Of a stretch of 64,000 nucleotides of DNA, positions 16,187 to 24,731 are shown one piece after another. Position 1 is the stretch's first letter, and each line of letters opens with the position of its first letter. The notes beneath the pieces were generated by a model. It saw only the letters and a list, made by a program, of their open reading frames with translations. It did no database searches and was not told the DNA's origin. Where the stretch lies: NCBI GenBank assembly GCA_000384615.1, contig ARQU01000002.1, forward strand, positions 62,001 to 126,000. Direction: 5' to 3'. Made by a program: the position numbers and the translations under genes. This DNA comes from an alpha proteobacterium SCGC AAA536-G10. Its GTDB lineage: Bacteria > Pseudomonadota > Alphaproteobacteria > Puniceispirillales > Marisalimonadaceae.

Positions 16187-17325
16187 GAATTGTTCTGATT
16201 AACATTTATCGAATATTTTTTCATTTTTTCAATTAATGTTGTTCGTCTTAACTTTAATTTATCGGCAGCTAAGGCTACTTTGTTATTTGTATTTTTTAGC
16301 GATTCTTCTATTAAAACAATTTCCACGTCTTGAAGGTGTCTTCTTAAGTCAATCTCATCATAGAAGGAAAACCAATTTTTATAATTTTTAGGATGAGGTA
16401 AATAATTTTCAGGGCTACTAACTAGATCATTGTCATCAATATTAGTGATGCCGCTTAAGTCTGCTGTCATTTCCCATAGGGCATCTTGTTCTTCTGCAAC
16501 AGAAGGTACCTTTAATCTAAGAAGGTTTTCATAGACATTTGAACTTGTTATTTCTTTACCAGGAAAAATTATACAAGCTCTTTCAATGACATTTTTTAAT
16601 TCACGTATGTTTCCGGGCCAGTTGTGTTTAGTAAGAGCTGTAATTGCATCCGGGGTAAAGATTGGTTTAGCATTCTCTTCCAATTTTAAATCTTTTAAAA
16701 GTTTTTCTTGAAGCCTTGGTATATCTATCCTTCTTTCAGCAAGAGAGGGTACATTGATTGGAAGAACATTAATTCTAAAAAATAAATCAGCTCTAAATTC
16801 ACCGCTTTCAACTTTTTTTTCTAAATCTCTATGTGTAGCGCAGATTAATCTTAAATCTATTTTAATATCTTCTGCACCTCCAACGCGTTGAATAGATTTA
16901 CTTTCAATGGCTCTTAGGAGTTTAGCTTGAAGAGGTAAGGGCATATCACCAATTTCATCGAGAAATAGAGACCCACCACTTGATTGTTCAAATCTACCTT
17001 TTCTTTGTTTGTCTGCTCCTGTAAAAGACCCTTTTTCATGACCAAAAAGTTCAGATTCTAACAATTCAGATGGAATTGCCGCACAATTGACAGTAACAAA
17101 GGTTCCCTTCTTCTTTGAACACTTATGAATGGCTTGTGCGACTATATCTTTACCAGTTCCTGTTTCGCCTAAAATCAGTGCTGTGCTATCTGTTTGAGAA
17201 ACCATTGCAATTAAGTTTTTCATTGATTTAGTTTCGGGACTTTCCCCGTCAATCATATGATTAAGTTTATCTAATATAGATATTGCTTGGGCAGACTTAC
17301 TTGATAATTTATCAACTACATTCAT
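16183..17325 (-). CDS. fleQ: FleQ-like sigma-54 activator without N-terminal domain
   Basis: This is an enhancer-binding AAA+ activator of RpoN promoters. The protein begins almost directly with the ATPase: Walker A GETGTGKD (53-60), the sigma-54 contact loop GSFTGA (99-104, Ser in place of the usual Ala), Walker B SLFLDEIGDM (119-128) and WPGNIRELKN. A Fis-type HTH lies at the C-terminus (about 346-374; VALAADKLKLRRTTLIEKMKKY), closely like the RRTTL.EKM.KY end of FleQ. The usual N-terminal FleQ domain of about 130-140 residues is missing, as described for Rhodobacter sphaeroides FleQ. It is divergent from the fleT-like gene and shares its upstream region, which holds a palindrome resembling a FleQ box. 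It is the probable DNA-binding half of a two-protein activator. Confidence 0.85.
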   Translation of the reverse strand: MNVVDKLSSKSAQAISILDKLNHMIDGESPETKSMKNLIAMVSQTDSTALILGETGTGKDIVAQAIHKCSKKKGTFVTVNCAAIPSELLESELFGHEKGSFTGADKQRKGRFEQSSGGSLFLDEIGDMPLPLQAKLLRAIESKSIQRVGGAEDIKIDLRLICATHRDLEKKVESGEFRADLFFRINVLPINVPSLAERRIDIPRLQEKLLKDLKLEENAKPIFTPDAITALTKHNWPGNIRELKNVIERACIIFPGKEITSSNVYENLLRLKVPSVAEEQDALWEMTADLSGITNIDDNDLVSSPENYLPHPKNYKNWFSFYDEIDLRRHLQDVEIVLIEESLKNTNNKVALAADKLKLRRTTLIEKMKKYSINVNQNNS

Positions 17326-17365
17326 TTAAAAATCCGTCAAATAATTGAATTAAATATTATTATAT

Positions 17366-17383
17366 ATGTCATAATAATGACAT
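17366..17383. promoter_or_regulatory. FleQ-box-like palindrome between the two activator genes
   Basis: ATGTCAT-AATA-ATGACAT is a perfect inverted repeat. Its core GTCA-N6-TGAC has the half-sites and spacing of the published FleQ box (GTCaNTAAAtTGAC) of Pseudomonas. It lies about 85 bases upstream of the sigma-54 promoter of the fleT-like gene and 41 bases upstream of the fleQ-like start. It could serve both as enhancer and as autoregulatory operator. Confidence 0.6.
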
Positions 17384-17467
17384 TCTTGCCAATAAATTAA
17401 TCCTATATTAAAAAAAACATTCTATATAAATATAGATTTAGCCATAAAAAATAACAAAAATTTAGAT

Positions 17468-17482
17468 TGGCAAGCTTCTTGC
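17468..17482 (+). promoter_or_regulatory. Sigma-54 promoter of fleT-fliEFGHIJ
   Basis: TGGCAA-N5-TTGC, exact -24/-12 spacing, 31 bases upstream of the fleT-like ATG. SD GAGGAG follows. Confidence 0.85.
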
Positions 17483-17513
17483 TTCTTTAAATTTATCAAT
17501 TGAGGAGTTTTTA

Positions 17514-18710
17514 ATGAGCCAAGTCATTGTTATAAAAAATAGTCTTAAAATAGCTAACAATTTATGCGATATTCTTGAAAAAAGAGATGTAACAGTTATT
17601 AAGGCAGGTACTGACAATTCAAAGCCTGATTTTTTGGGTATTGATCTAGTAGGCTACCAAGCTGACACAGTTGTATGCTCTGACATTTTTGAAAAAGAAA
17701 TTGGGGGTTCCTCAAAATTAGTAGCAGTTGCTAGACAAGCTAAATTATCCAAAATAATAATTATTGTGGAAGATATTAAAATTAAAGGAATTGAAATTAA
17801 AGACGAATTAGGTGGAGCTGTAAAAAGAATTACAGTTTCAGATTATACAGACCGATATGCATTAGAATTAATATTTAATACCTGCTGTCCAAACATTTCA
17901 TTTTCTGCAGGAGATACAAAAACTTATAAGCTTTTATCTTTAGCAAGAAGAGTAGCAATTACAGATGTAACAGTTTTTATTAATGGTCCGACTGGATCAG
18001 GAAAAGAAGTATTAGCAAATTACTTACATGAGAATTCTAATAGAAAAGAAGAACCCTTCGTAGCTGTAAACTGTGCAGCTATACCAGAAAATATGTTAGA
18101 AGCAATTTTATTTGGGCATGAAAAGGGTGCTTTTACAGGAGCCTCGAATGCAAACAAAGGAATTTTTAGGGCAGCAGATAAAGGTACACTTCTCTTAGAT
18201 GAAATTTCTGAAATGCCATTATCATTACAAGCTAAATTATTAAGAGTTTTACAAGAAAGAAAAGTAACACCAGTAGGTGGACAAAGAGATATTGATGTAA
18301 ATGTTAGAGTTTTGGCAACTTCAAACAGAGATATGGCTTATGAAGTCAATCAATCTAGATTTAGAGAAGACTTATATTACAGACTAAATGTGTTCCCATT
18401 ACAAACACGTAATTTATCATCCAGAAAAGATGATATTTTGCCAATTTCAATAAAGATTTTAGACAAACACAATAATAAAAGTGAAAATATGCCTTACATT
18501 ACTAATAATGCAAGAGAGTTATTATTAAGTCATAATTGGCCAGGGAATGTTAGAGAATTAGAAAATACACTTCAAAGAGCTTTAGTATTGTGCAAAGAAA
18601 ATATCATAGATGATACTTCAATAATGATAGATAAATCATTGTCAAATATAAATGAGAATTCAACTGTTGACACTTTTGCTGATCAATTAGCTTTTGCAAA
18701 AGTAACTTAA
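17514..18710 (+). CDS. FleT/FlbD-like sigma-54 activator lacking the DNA-binding domain
   Basis: The N-terminal 130 residues look like a degenerate receiver domain. The AAA+ core follows: Walker A GPTGSGKE (about 158-165), a complete GAFTGA loop (about 204-209), Walker B TLLLDEISEM (about 225-234), then WPGNVRELENTLQRAL. The protein ends about 45 residues after this motif, and no Fis-type HTH is present. FlbD-type activators normally carry one. The stop is followed directly by fliE, so there is no remnant and no sign of a frameshift. R. sphaeroides FleT also lacks the HTH, acts together with FleQ, and is encoded as the first gene of fleT-fliEFGHIJ. The context here is the same. Caulobacter FlbD is the alternative family name. 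Confidence 0.82.
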   Translation: MSQVIVIKNSLKIANNLCDILEKRDVTVIKAGTDNSKPDFLGIDLVGYQADTVVCSDIFEKEIGGSSKLVAVARQAKLSKIIIIVEDIKIKGIEIKDELGGAVKRITVSDYTDRYALELIFNTCCPNISFSAGDTKTYKLLSLARRVAITDVTVFINGPTGSGKEVLANYLHENSNRKEEPFVAVNCAAIPENMLEAILFGHEKGAFTGASNANKGIFRAADKGTLLLDEISEMPLSLQAKLLRVLQERKVTPVGGQRDIDVNVRVLATSNRDMAYEVNQSRFREDLYYRLNVFPLQTRNLSSRKDDILPISIKILDKHNNKSENMPYITNNARELLLSHNWPGNVRELENTLQRALVLCKENIIDDTSIMIDKSLSNINENSTVDTFADQLAFAKVT

Positions 18711-18722
18711 AGGGAATAAATT

Positions 18723-19037
18723 ATGCAGATTTCAAATCCAAATATCGGTGGCTCAAGCCTGTTAAGAGAAAACGTCCTAGAAAAGGCAAATCATGCATTT
18801 TCAGGTGGAGAAAAAGCAGAGAATTTTTCAAAGAAAATAAATGATGCTATTAATTCTGTAGCAGACAGTCAGAATAAAGCTTCAAAAATTACTAAAGACT
18901 ATGAGCTAGGAAAAGAAACTGACTTAACTAAGGTTATAATGCAGCAACAAATATCAAGCATAGCATTTCAAATGACCTTAAACATTAGAAATAAAGTTTT
19001 GAGTTCTTATAAAGATATAATGAATATGCCCGTTTAG
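18723..19037 (+). CDS. fliE: Flagellar hook-basal body protein FliE
   Basis: FliE joins the MS ring to the proximal rod. The 104-residue size is typical. The conserved C-terminal half is present: NKASKITKDYELGKETDLTKVIMQ, then a helix with ISSIAFQMTLNIRNKVLSSYKDIMNMPV, which matches the usual family ending (L....VRNKL..AY.EIM.M.V). It starts 12 bases after the fleT-like stop, with GGG just upstream as part of the SD, so it is co-transcribed with it. Confidence 0.93.
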   Translation: MQISNPNIGGSSLLRENVLEKANHAFSGGEKAENFSKKINDAINSVADSQNKASKITKDYELGKETDLTKVIMQQQISSIAFQMTLNIRNKVLSSYKDIMNMPV

Positions 19038-19060
19038 ATTAATTTTATTAGGAAAAGAAA

Positions 19061-20776
19061 ATGGCAGAAGCAACAACTGGAAATAATTTAACTGGAATGA
19101 GCCAAGGTACTGGTCTTATAAGTAGAATCTCTTCATCTATTTCAAATATTAGGAAAATGACGTCTGATCCTGCAGTTCAAAAATCAGTTCCATTAATTTT
19201 TGGAGTAATTGTTGCTTTCATAGGATTAATAGTTTTCTTCACCATGCAAAAATCAGATATGACAACATTATTTGCATCACTTCCAGAGAGTGAGAAAGCA
19301 AGTGTACTTCAAACACTAAAACAAAATGGGGTTGATGTTTCGTTAAATCCCTCAACGGGCGAGGTTATTGTACCAGTAAAGGATTATCATGAATCTAGAA
19401 TGTTACTTGCAGGTGAAGGCCTACCTTCTTCTATTCCAGATGGTTATGACACTCTAGGCGATATGCCAATGGGTACCAGTAGGTCAGTAGAGGCTATAAA
19501 AATAAAACAATCTTTGGAAACCGAATTAGCAAGATCTATAATCCATATTTCTGGGATAAGTTCAGCAAGAGTCCATTTAGCTATTCCCGAAAAGACAGTC
19601 TTTGCAAGAGAAATAGCATTACCTTCAGCTTCAGTGTTTGTTAAGTTATCTAATGGAAGATCGCTGGGAAGACAGCAAGTACAGTCGATCGTACATTTGG
19701 TTGCCTCTTCAGTTCCCAACTTACCTTCTGAAAATATAACTGTGGTAGACCAATTTGGTGAACTCTTGTCTAAGCCATCTAACGATGTTGCTACATCTGC
19801 GTCCAATGAGCAAATGTCTCAGACAATGAGATTAGGTGAAATATACAGATCAAGAATTATTTCACTATTAACACCTATAGTAGGCGCTGGAAATTTAAAA
19901 GCGGAAATTAATGTTGATATGAGTTTTACCAAAAGAGAGATAACAGAAGAATCTGTCGATCCAAAAGGAAACGCTCTTAGAAGTGAACAAACGTCTCTAG
20001 ATGAGAGTGCAAATCCAGAAGCTAGAGGAATCCCTGGTGCACTATCAAATGCGCCTCCTTTAGCACCGGATTTAAAAACAAAAGTTCCAGAAGGTAAAGA
20101 AGCAGGTGGAAGTTTAAAGCAGAGAAGTCAGACCTCTGTAAAAAATTATGAAGTAAGTAGAAAAGTTGAGACAACAACTGCACAATATGGAGAGATAAAA
20201 AAAATTAAGGCTGCTGTAATAATTAGAGAAAAGAAAATAATCACGCCTGAAGGATTGGTGACTTTTGAAAAATTTAGTGATGAAAAGCTATTAGAAATAA
20301 GATCATTAGTCCAAGAGGCTCTTGGTTTTGATGAAGTGAGAGGCGATAGTGTTACAGTAACAAGCAGTCCTTTTGTGGACATTCTAGAGGTGGACGTGGT
20401 TCCTTGGTATGAGAATGAATCAATAAAAGAACTTGCACAACAATTTGCAACCGTTTTAATTTTAGCAATAGTAATTTTTGGTGCGCTTCATCCTCTCCTA
20501 AAAAGGGTACTTGTTCCAGCTGGGTACACATCTGGACCTGGAGTAATGGCTGGAGATGATATTGATGATGCTGATGAAAAAATTGAAGTTCAAGAAGGTG
20601 AGTCGCTTGAAGACATAAAAGCAAAATTAAAGCCTAAAAAGTCTGCTATTTCAGCAGAAATGCTTGATACAGCAAATACTTATGATGATAAAGTTGCTGT
20701 GATTAGAATGATTGTTGGAGATGAGGCAGGTCGTGTTTCAAGTGTATTTAAGGGTATGATGGAACAAGATTCTTAA
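19061..20776 (+). CDS. fliF: Flagellar MS-ring protein FliF
   Basis: FliF forms the membrane ring that anchors the rotor and houses the export gate. The 571 residues show an N-terminal membrane segment (about 45-65, LIFGVIVAFIGLIVFFTM) and YscJ-type ring-building motifs (MTTLFASL, ESRMLLAGEGLPSS, VHLAIPE, SASVFVKL). A long periplasmic domain with NYEVSRKVE follows, then a second membrane helix (about 460-480). The acidic C-terminal cytoplasmic tail that binds FliG includes EESLEDIK-like acidic repeats and an AVIRMIVGDEAGRVSSVFKGMM helix. It is tightly spaced with fliE and fliG in one operon. Confidence 0.96.
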   Translation: MAEATTGNNLTGMSQGTGLISRISSSISNIRKMTSDPAVQKSVPLIFGVIVAFIGLIVFFTMQKSDMTTLFASLPESEKASVLQTLKQNGVDVSLNPSTGEVIVPVKDYHESRMLLAGEGLPSSIPDGYDTLGDMPMGTSRSVEAIKIKQSLETELARSIIHISGISSARVHLAIPEKTVFAREIALPSASVFVKLSNGRSLGRQQVQSIVHLVASSVPNLPSENITVVDQFGELLSKPSNDVATSASNEQMSQTMRLGEIYRSRIISLLTPIVGAGNLKAEINVDMSFTKREITEESVDPKGNALRSEQTSLDESANPEARGIPGALSNAPPLAPDLKTKVPEGKEAGGSLKQRSQTSVKNYEVSRKVETTTAQYGEIKKIKAAVIIREKKIITPEGLVTFEKFSDEKLLEIRSLVQEALGFDEVRGDSVTVTSSPFVDILEVDVVPWYENESIKELAQQFATVLILAIVIFGALHPLLKRVLVPAGYTSGPGVMAGDDIDDADEKIEVQEGESLEDIKAKLKPKKSAISAEMLDTANTYDDKVAVIRMIVGDEAGRVSSVFKGMMEQDS

Positions 20777-20804
20777 ATTTAGTCAAGGAAAGTAGGGTAA
20801 TATA

Positions 20805-21842
20805 ATGGCGGAAGCAGCAAAAAAACCTAATGCAAATGAAATTTATCAAGGATTAACAGGTACGCAAAAATGTGCAATTTTAATGATGTTAATAGGTGAA
20901 GATGAAGCAGCAGAGATAATGGGAAATTTATCCCCCAAAGAAGTACAGGTCCTTGGATCAGCGATGTATTCAGTTCAAGGTTTAGGCCAAGATACCGTTA
21001 ATTTAGTTTTAGACGAGTTTTTGGCAATTATTAAAGCTCAAACAAGCTTGGGTATCTCGGGTGGTAGCTATATAAAGAACGTATTAACTAAATCTTTAGG
21101 GGATGATAAGGCTCAAACTGTGTTAGGTAAAATTACTCCATCTGATAGTAATAAGGCTATTGAAATTTTAGACTGGCTTGACGCTAGATCAGTTGCTGAC
21201 TTAATTATTGATGAGCACCCCCAGATTGTTGCATTAATTATTTCTTATTTAGAGCCTGCAACGGCATCGGATGTTTTAAACTTTATGCCTGAAAATCGCC
21301 AAGCTGATATTATAAGAAGAATAGCAACTTTAGAAACTGTTCAACCAGAAGCCTTGAAAGAGTTAGACAGGGTTATGCAAAAAGTTTTCTCTTCAAATGC
21401 GAGTTTAAGAGCAAGTAAAGTTGGTGGTGTTCCAGCTGCTGCGAAGATAATGAATTTTTTGAGTGGTGATGGCGAAGCAAAAATCATGAAGGAAATATTA
21501 AAAGAAGACAAACAATTAATGTTATCCATTCAAGACAGTATGTTTGTATTTGAGACATTATTACTTTCTGATGATAAATCACTTCAAACACTACTTCGAG
21601 CTGTTGAAGATGACTTAATTATCCTTGCATTAAAAGGTGCTGACGAAGAATTAAGAACAAAATTATTTGGATGCATGTCTCAACGTGCGGCAGCAAATAT
21701 TCAAGATGAAATGGAAGCACTTGGTCCAGTAAGGTTAACGGAAGTACAAGAAGCTCAAAAGCAAATTATTGCTGTGGCAAGACGTATGTCTGACGAAGGA
21801 TCTATAGTTCTAGCGGGTCGTGGTGGCGATGACTTTGTATAA
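20805..21842 (+). CDS. fliG: Flagellar motor switch protein FliG
   Basis: FliG is the rotor switch subunit that contacts the stator. All three domains are evident in 345 residues. The N domain has LTGTQKCAILMMLIGEDEAAEIM. The middle domain has EHPQIVALIISYLEP and an Ala-rich region. The C domain has LRAVEDDLIILALKGADEELRTKLFGCMSQRAA, with the charged torque-generating residues, and ends R.TEVQEAQKQIIAVARRM. Length and motifs are ordinary for the family. It lies 28 bases after fliF. Confidence 0.97.
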   Translation: MAEAAKKPNANEIYQGLTGTQKCAILMMLIGEDEAAEIMGNLSPKEVQVLGSAMYSVQGLGQDTVNLVLDEFLAIIKAQTSLGISGGSYIKNVLTKSLGDDKAQTVLGKITPSDSNKAIEILDWLDARSVADLIIDEHPQIVALIISYLEPATASDVLNFMPENRQADIIRRIATLETVQPEALKELDRVMQKVFSSNASLRASKVGGVPAAAKIMNFLSGDGEAKIMKEILKEDKQLMLSIQDSMFVFETLLLSDDKSLQTLLRAVEDDLIILALKGADEELRTKLFGCMSQRAAANIQDEMEALGPVRLTEVQEAQKQIIAVARRMSDEGSIVLAGRGGDDFV

Positions 21843-21856
21843 ATTGAGAGAATATT

Positions 21857-22912
21857 ATGAATTTAAAAGAGAAATTTGATCAAGAAAATGATACACAAAA
21901 AAACATCGTACCATTACGTAATGATGAAATTAAGTCAATTTTAAAAACACAATCAGAAGCTGTTTTTGAAGATAAAAATTTAACTAATAATTCTAATTTT
22001 GTAAAAAAATCCTTAATAGATATTGCTTTGGATTTCAAATCAAAAGAAAGTAACAGTGAAAGCTCAGAAAATACTGAAAACATAAAAGAAAAGGGTACTG
22101 AACCTGAAATAAATAAGAATATAGAAGAAACATCAAATGAAGATGCTAATCAAACTAAAAAAATTGTTAAAGATGACACCTTAAACGAAATATATGAATT
22201 GGATAAGCCATCGAATAAAGTTTCAAGTGACCCTGAATTGACTAATCAAAATAATGATGAACCCAATACAGTTTCAAATGAGTTCAATAACGAAAATAAT
22301 CAATCAGAAAATATAATAAAAACTAATATGGAAATTGATGTTGAAAATGTTAAAATTCAAAATCAAGATCAGATAGATGAAAATGAAATAATCTCAGATA
22401 CTAATATTAAGATTGACGAAACCCAGCAAGCACTCGCGTCAGTTAGGGATGCCGTTTCTCAATCATTAAATAAAAGTGAGGATGAGAATAGTGAAATTTT
22501 AAATAAAAGTAAAGAAATCACCAAAGATAATTCTGAGATTATTTCAATGGATTTTGACAAATTTAAGAACATTTTTTCAAATTTATCTAATTTAGGTGAA
22601 AAAGCCATATATGAGGCGGTACATAGTAAAATCATTGATATTGCATATGAACTAGCAGGTTACCAAATAGATAAGATGCCTGAAAAATATGAAAAAAAAA
22701 TTAAGTCGCTTATTAAAAATATAAACTGTTTTGAAGATAAAATTAAAATTGAAGTCAATGATCAGGATTTTGATGCTCTTTCAAAAATAAAAAATTTTTT
22801 TGATAATCAAGACAAATCGACATTTGTATCCAACCAAGATCTCTCGAGAGGGGATATTATTTTAAATTGTGATGGAATGCATTATTCAGAGAAAAGCAAG
22901 AAGCCCTCTTAA
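21857..22912 (+). CDS. fliH: Probable FliH, flagellar export ATPase regulator, very divergent
   Basis: It sits between fliG and fliI, the place of fliH. FliH dimers bind FliI and regulate the export ATPase. The C-terminal third fits weakly: helices, then IEVNDQDFDALSKIKNF, and DLSRGDIILNCDGMHY, which follows the FliH/YscL pattern (V.V...D...L......, then D..L..GD..I....G). The N-terminal 210 residues are very acidic and rich in Asn, Glu, Ser and Lys. They look disordered and unlike typical FliH. It is 351 aa against the usual 220-260. It is followed 22 bases later by the true fliI start. Assignment rests on position plus the C-terminal pattern. Confidence 0.6.
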   Translation: MNLKEKFDQENDTQKNIVPLRNDEIKSILKTQSEAVFEDKNLTNNSNFVKKSLIDIALDFKSKESNSESSENTENIKEKGTEPEINKNIEETSNEDANQTKKIVKDDTLNEIYELDKPSNKVSSDPELTNQNNDEPNTVSNEFNNENNQSENIIKTNMEIDVENVKIQNQDQIDENEIISDTNIKIDETQQALASVRDAVSQSLNKSEDENSEILNKSKEITKDNSEIISMDFDKFKNIFSNLSNLGEKAIYEAVHSKIIDIAYELAGYQIDKMPEKYEKKIKSLIKNINCFEDKIKIEVNDQDFDALSKIKNFFDNQDKSTFVSNQDLSRGDIILNCDGMHYSEKSKKPS

Positions 22913-22934
22913 GCTAAACTTACGGACATATTCA

Positions 22935-24254
22935 ATGAACTTTGAAGCAAAATTAATACAAAATATTTCTCAGATCAAAAGACCTAAATATATTATAAGT
23001 TCTGGAAGAGTAAATCGGTTTGATGGAAATGTTATTTTTTGTGATCCTTTTCCGGTACCTATAGGAAGTTTATGCCTTGTTAAAGATCAAATTGGAAAAC
23101 AAATTCTAGCTGAAGTCATTCGATTTGATCAAAATCATAACATGCTAGCAATTTTAGAGCCCAGTTCTCATATTGTTGCAGGATGTGAAGTTTCTTTACA
23201 TGATGATGGAAAATATATAGACGTTGATGAAACATTGTTAGGTAGGGTAACTGATGCGTTCGGTAAACCTCTTGATGAAAAACCATTAGAAAAAATTAAT
23301 AATAAATGGCCATTGATGGGTAAAGTTATGAACCCTCTTAAAAGAAGTTTAATTAAAAAACCTTTAGATGTAGGAGTTAGAGTTATAAATTCCTTATTAA
23401 CAGTTGGACAAGGTCAAAGATTAGGAATTATAGCAGGTTCAGGTGTTGGAAAATCAGTTTTGCTTGGAATGATGAGCAAATATACTGAAGCAGATGTTGT
23501 GGTTATTGCCTTAATTGGAGAAAGAGCAAGAGAAGTTGGTGCAATGGTAAATGAATTATTCAAGGATGAAGCTTCTAAAAAAATAACTGTAGTTGCTGTT
23601 CCAGCGGATAGATCACCTTTAATGAGAATTAGAGCAGCAAATAGGGCAACAGCAATAGCAGAATACTTCAGGGATAAAGATAAAAATGTTTTACTTATCA
23701 TGGATAGCCTTACAAGAATTGCTCATGCTAAAAGAGAAATTGGTTTATCTTTAGGTGAAGCAGCTACCTCAAAAGGCTATCCAGCATCTGTTATTTCAAT
23801 GATCCCTAATTTGATAGAGAGAACAGGAACAAATGATAAAGGTGAAGGAAGTATTACGTCATTTTATACAATATTGGCTGATGGAGATGATAACAATGAT
23901 CCTGTTGTTGACACAGCAAGATCAATTCTTGACGGACATATTGTTTTAAGTAGGTTAAATGCCCAGATGGGTATTTACCCAGCCGTGGATATTCCTCATT
24001 CAATAAGCAGAGTGATGAATGATTTGGTTTCGGCAGATCATCTTGAATCTTCAAAATTATTTAGAAAACACATAAGTAGTTACATTGAAAACAAAGATTT
24101 GTTGTTAATGGGAGGTTATACTCAAGGTCAAGACAAAGATCTTGATGAAGCTATAACTATGTGGCCCAAATTGATTGAATTTATATCTCAAACTAATTCA
24201 CAAAAAGCAAACTTTGAGAGTGCTAAAACTGAACTGTTAAAATTATATCAATAG
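22935..24254 (+). CDS. fliI: Flagellar export ATPase FliI
   Basis: FliI is the hexameric F1-like ATPase of the flagellar type III secretion system. Walker A is GSGVGKS (about 167-173). GERAREVGAMVNELF, VVAVPADRSPLMRIRAA, the Walker B LLIMDSLTRIAHAKREIGLSLGE, and YTILADGDD are all present. The real start is ATG at 22935: the longer frame from 22869 runs back into fliH with an out-of-family N-terminus. At 439 aa it has normal length. It is co-transcribed with fliH upstream and fliJ downstream (9-base gap). Confidence 0.97.
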   Translation: MNFEAKLIQNISQIKRPKYIISSGRVNRFDGNVIFCDPFPVPIGSLCLVKDQIGKQILAEVIRFDQNHNMLAILEPSSHIVAGCEVSLHDDGKYIDVDETLLGRVTDAFGKPLDEKPLEKINNKWPLMGKVMNPLKRSLIKKPLDVGVRVINSLLTVGQGQRLGIIAGSGVGKSVLLGMMSKYTEADVVVIALIGERAREVGAMVNELFKDEASKKITVVAVPADRSPLMRIRAANRATAIAEYFRDKDKNVLLIMDSLTRIAHAKREIGLSLGEAATSKGYPASVISMIPNLIERTGTNDKGEGSITSFYTILADGDDNNDPVVDTARSILDGHIVLSRLNAQMGIYPAVDIPHSISRVMNDLVSADHLESSKLFRKHISSYIENKDLLLMGGYTQGQDKDLDEAITMWPKLIEFISQTNSQKANFESAKTELLKLYQ

Positions 24255-24263
24255 GTTATAAAA

Positions 24264-24656
24264 TTGGAAAAAAAAATTAAAAGGTTTCAAAGGCTTGCAA
24301 CTCTTCGAAAAAGAGATATGTCAAAACAAATTACAAATTCTAATTTGTTAGAAAACGAAATAATTAAAAATAAGAACCTTATTGAACAAATCAATATGAT
24401 TATGGACAGTAGTAAAGATGATCCATCAAAAAAAATAATTAGTTCAGGTTATTTTAAAAATAATGCTCAACTTTTAAATACTCTTCAAAGTCAAAAAAAT
24501 ATAGCATCTAACAGAAACAAATATTTATTGAACGAAAAACAAATAACACAACAAAAAATTTTAATAAATAATTTGAAAAAAAACAAAGCTGAAGATAAAA
24601 CTTTAGAGTATCAAAAATCTTATGTAAGGGAATTAGAAATAAAAAATAATAAATAG
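24264..24656 (+). CDS. fliJ: FliJ-like coiled-coil export chaperone
   Basis: This is a 130-residue protein, highly charged, with helical coiled-coil character throughout, starting directly after fliI. FliJ is the stalk-like partner of FliI that helps couple the ATPase to the export gate. The starting block KKIKRFQRLATLRKRDM and the even spacing of hydrophobics along two helices fit the family, although there is no absolutely conserved motif. The start codon is TTG, since the frame has no ATG in the first 18 codons. A new sigma-54 promoter follows at 24690, so this is the last gene of the first transcription unit. Confidence 0.7.
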   Translation: MEKKIKRFQRLATLRKRDMSKQITNSNLLENEIIKNKNLIEQINMIMDSSKDDPSKKIISSGYFKNNAQLLNTLQSQKNIASNRNKYLLNEKQITQQKILINNLKKNKAEDKTLEYQKSYVRELEIKNNK

Positions 24657-24662
24657 AATTTG

Positions 24663-24676
24663 ATCATTAAGATGAT
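24663..24676. promoter_or_regulatory. FleQ-box-like dyad upstream of the fliK promoter
   Basis: ATCA-TTAAGA-TGAT has the same geometry as the GTCA-N6-TGAC palindrome at 17368-17381, with both outer bases changed symmetrically. It ends 13 bases before the -24 element of the fliK promoter. Confidence 0.35.
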
Positions 24677-24689
24677 ATATTTGTATTTA

Positions 24690-24704
24690 TGGCACTCTAT
24701 TTGC
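24690..24704 (+). promoter_or_regulatory. Sigma-54 promoter of fliK-L-M-N
   Basis: TGGCAC-N5-TTGC, a perfect -24/-12 consensus. The transcription start would fall near 24715. This rules out an fliK start at 24660 and favours the ATG at 24732. Confidence 0.88.
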
Positions 24705-24731
24705 AGAAATCTTAAAAATATGGAATTTAAG

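Noticed and set aside
18660-18722. Frameshift as the cause of the missing HTH in the fleT-like gene
   Set aside because: The region between the last AAA+ motif and fliE is too short for a Fis-type HTH in any frame, and none resembling one was seen. The lack appears real.
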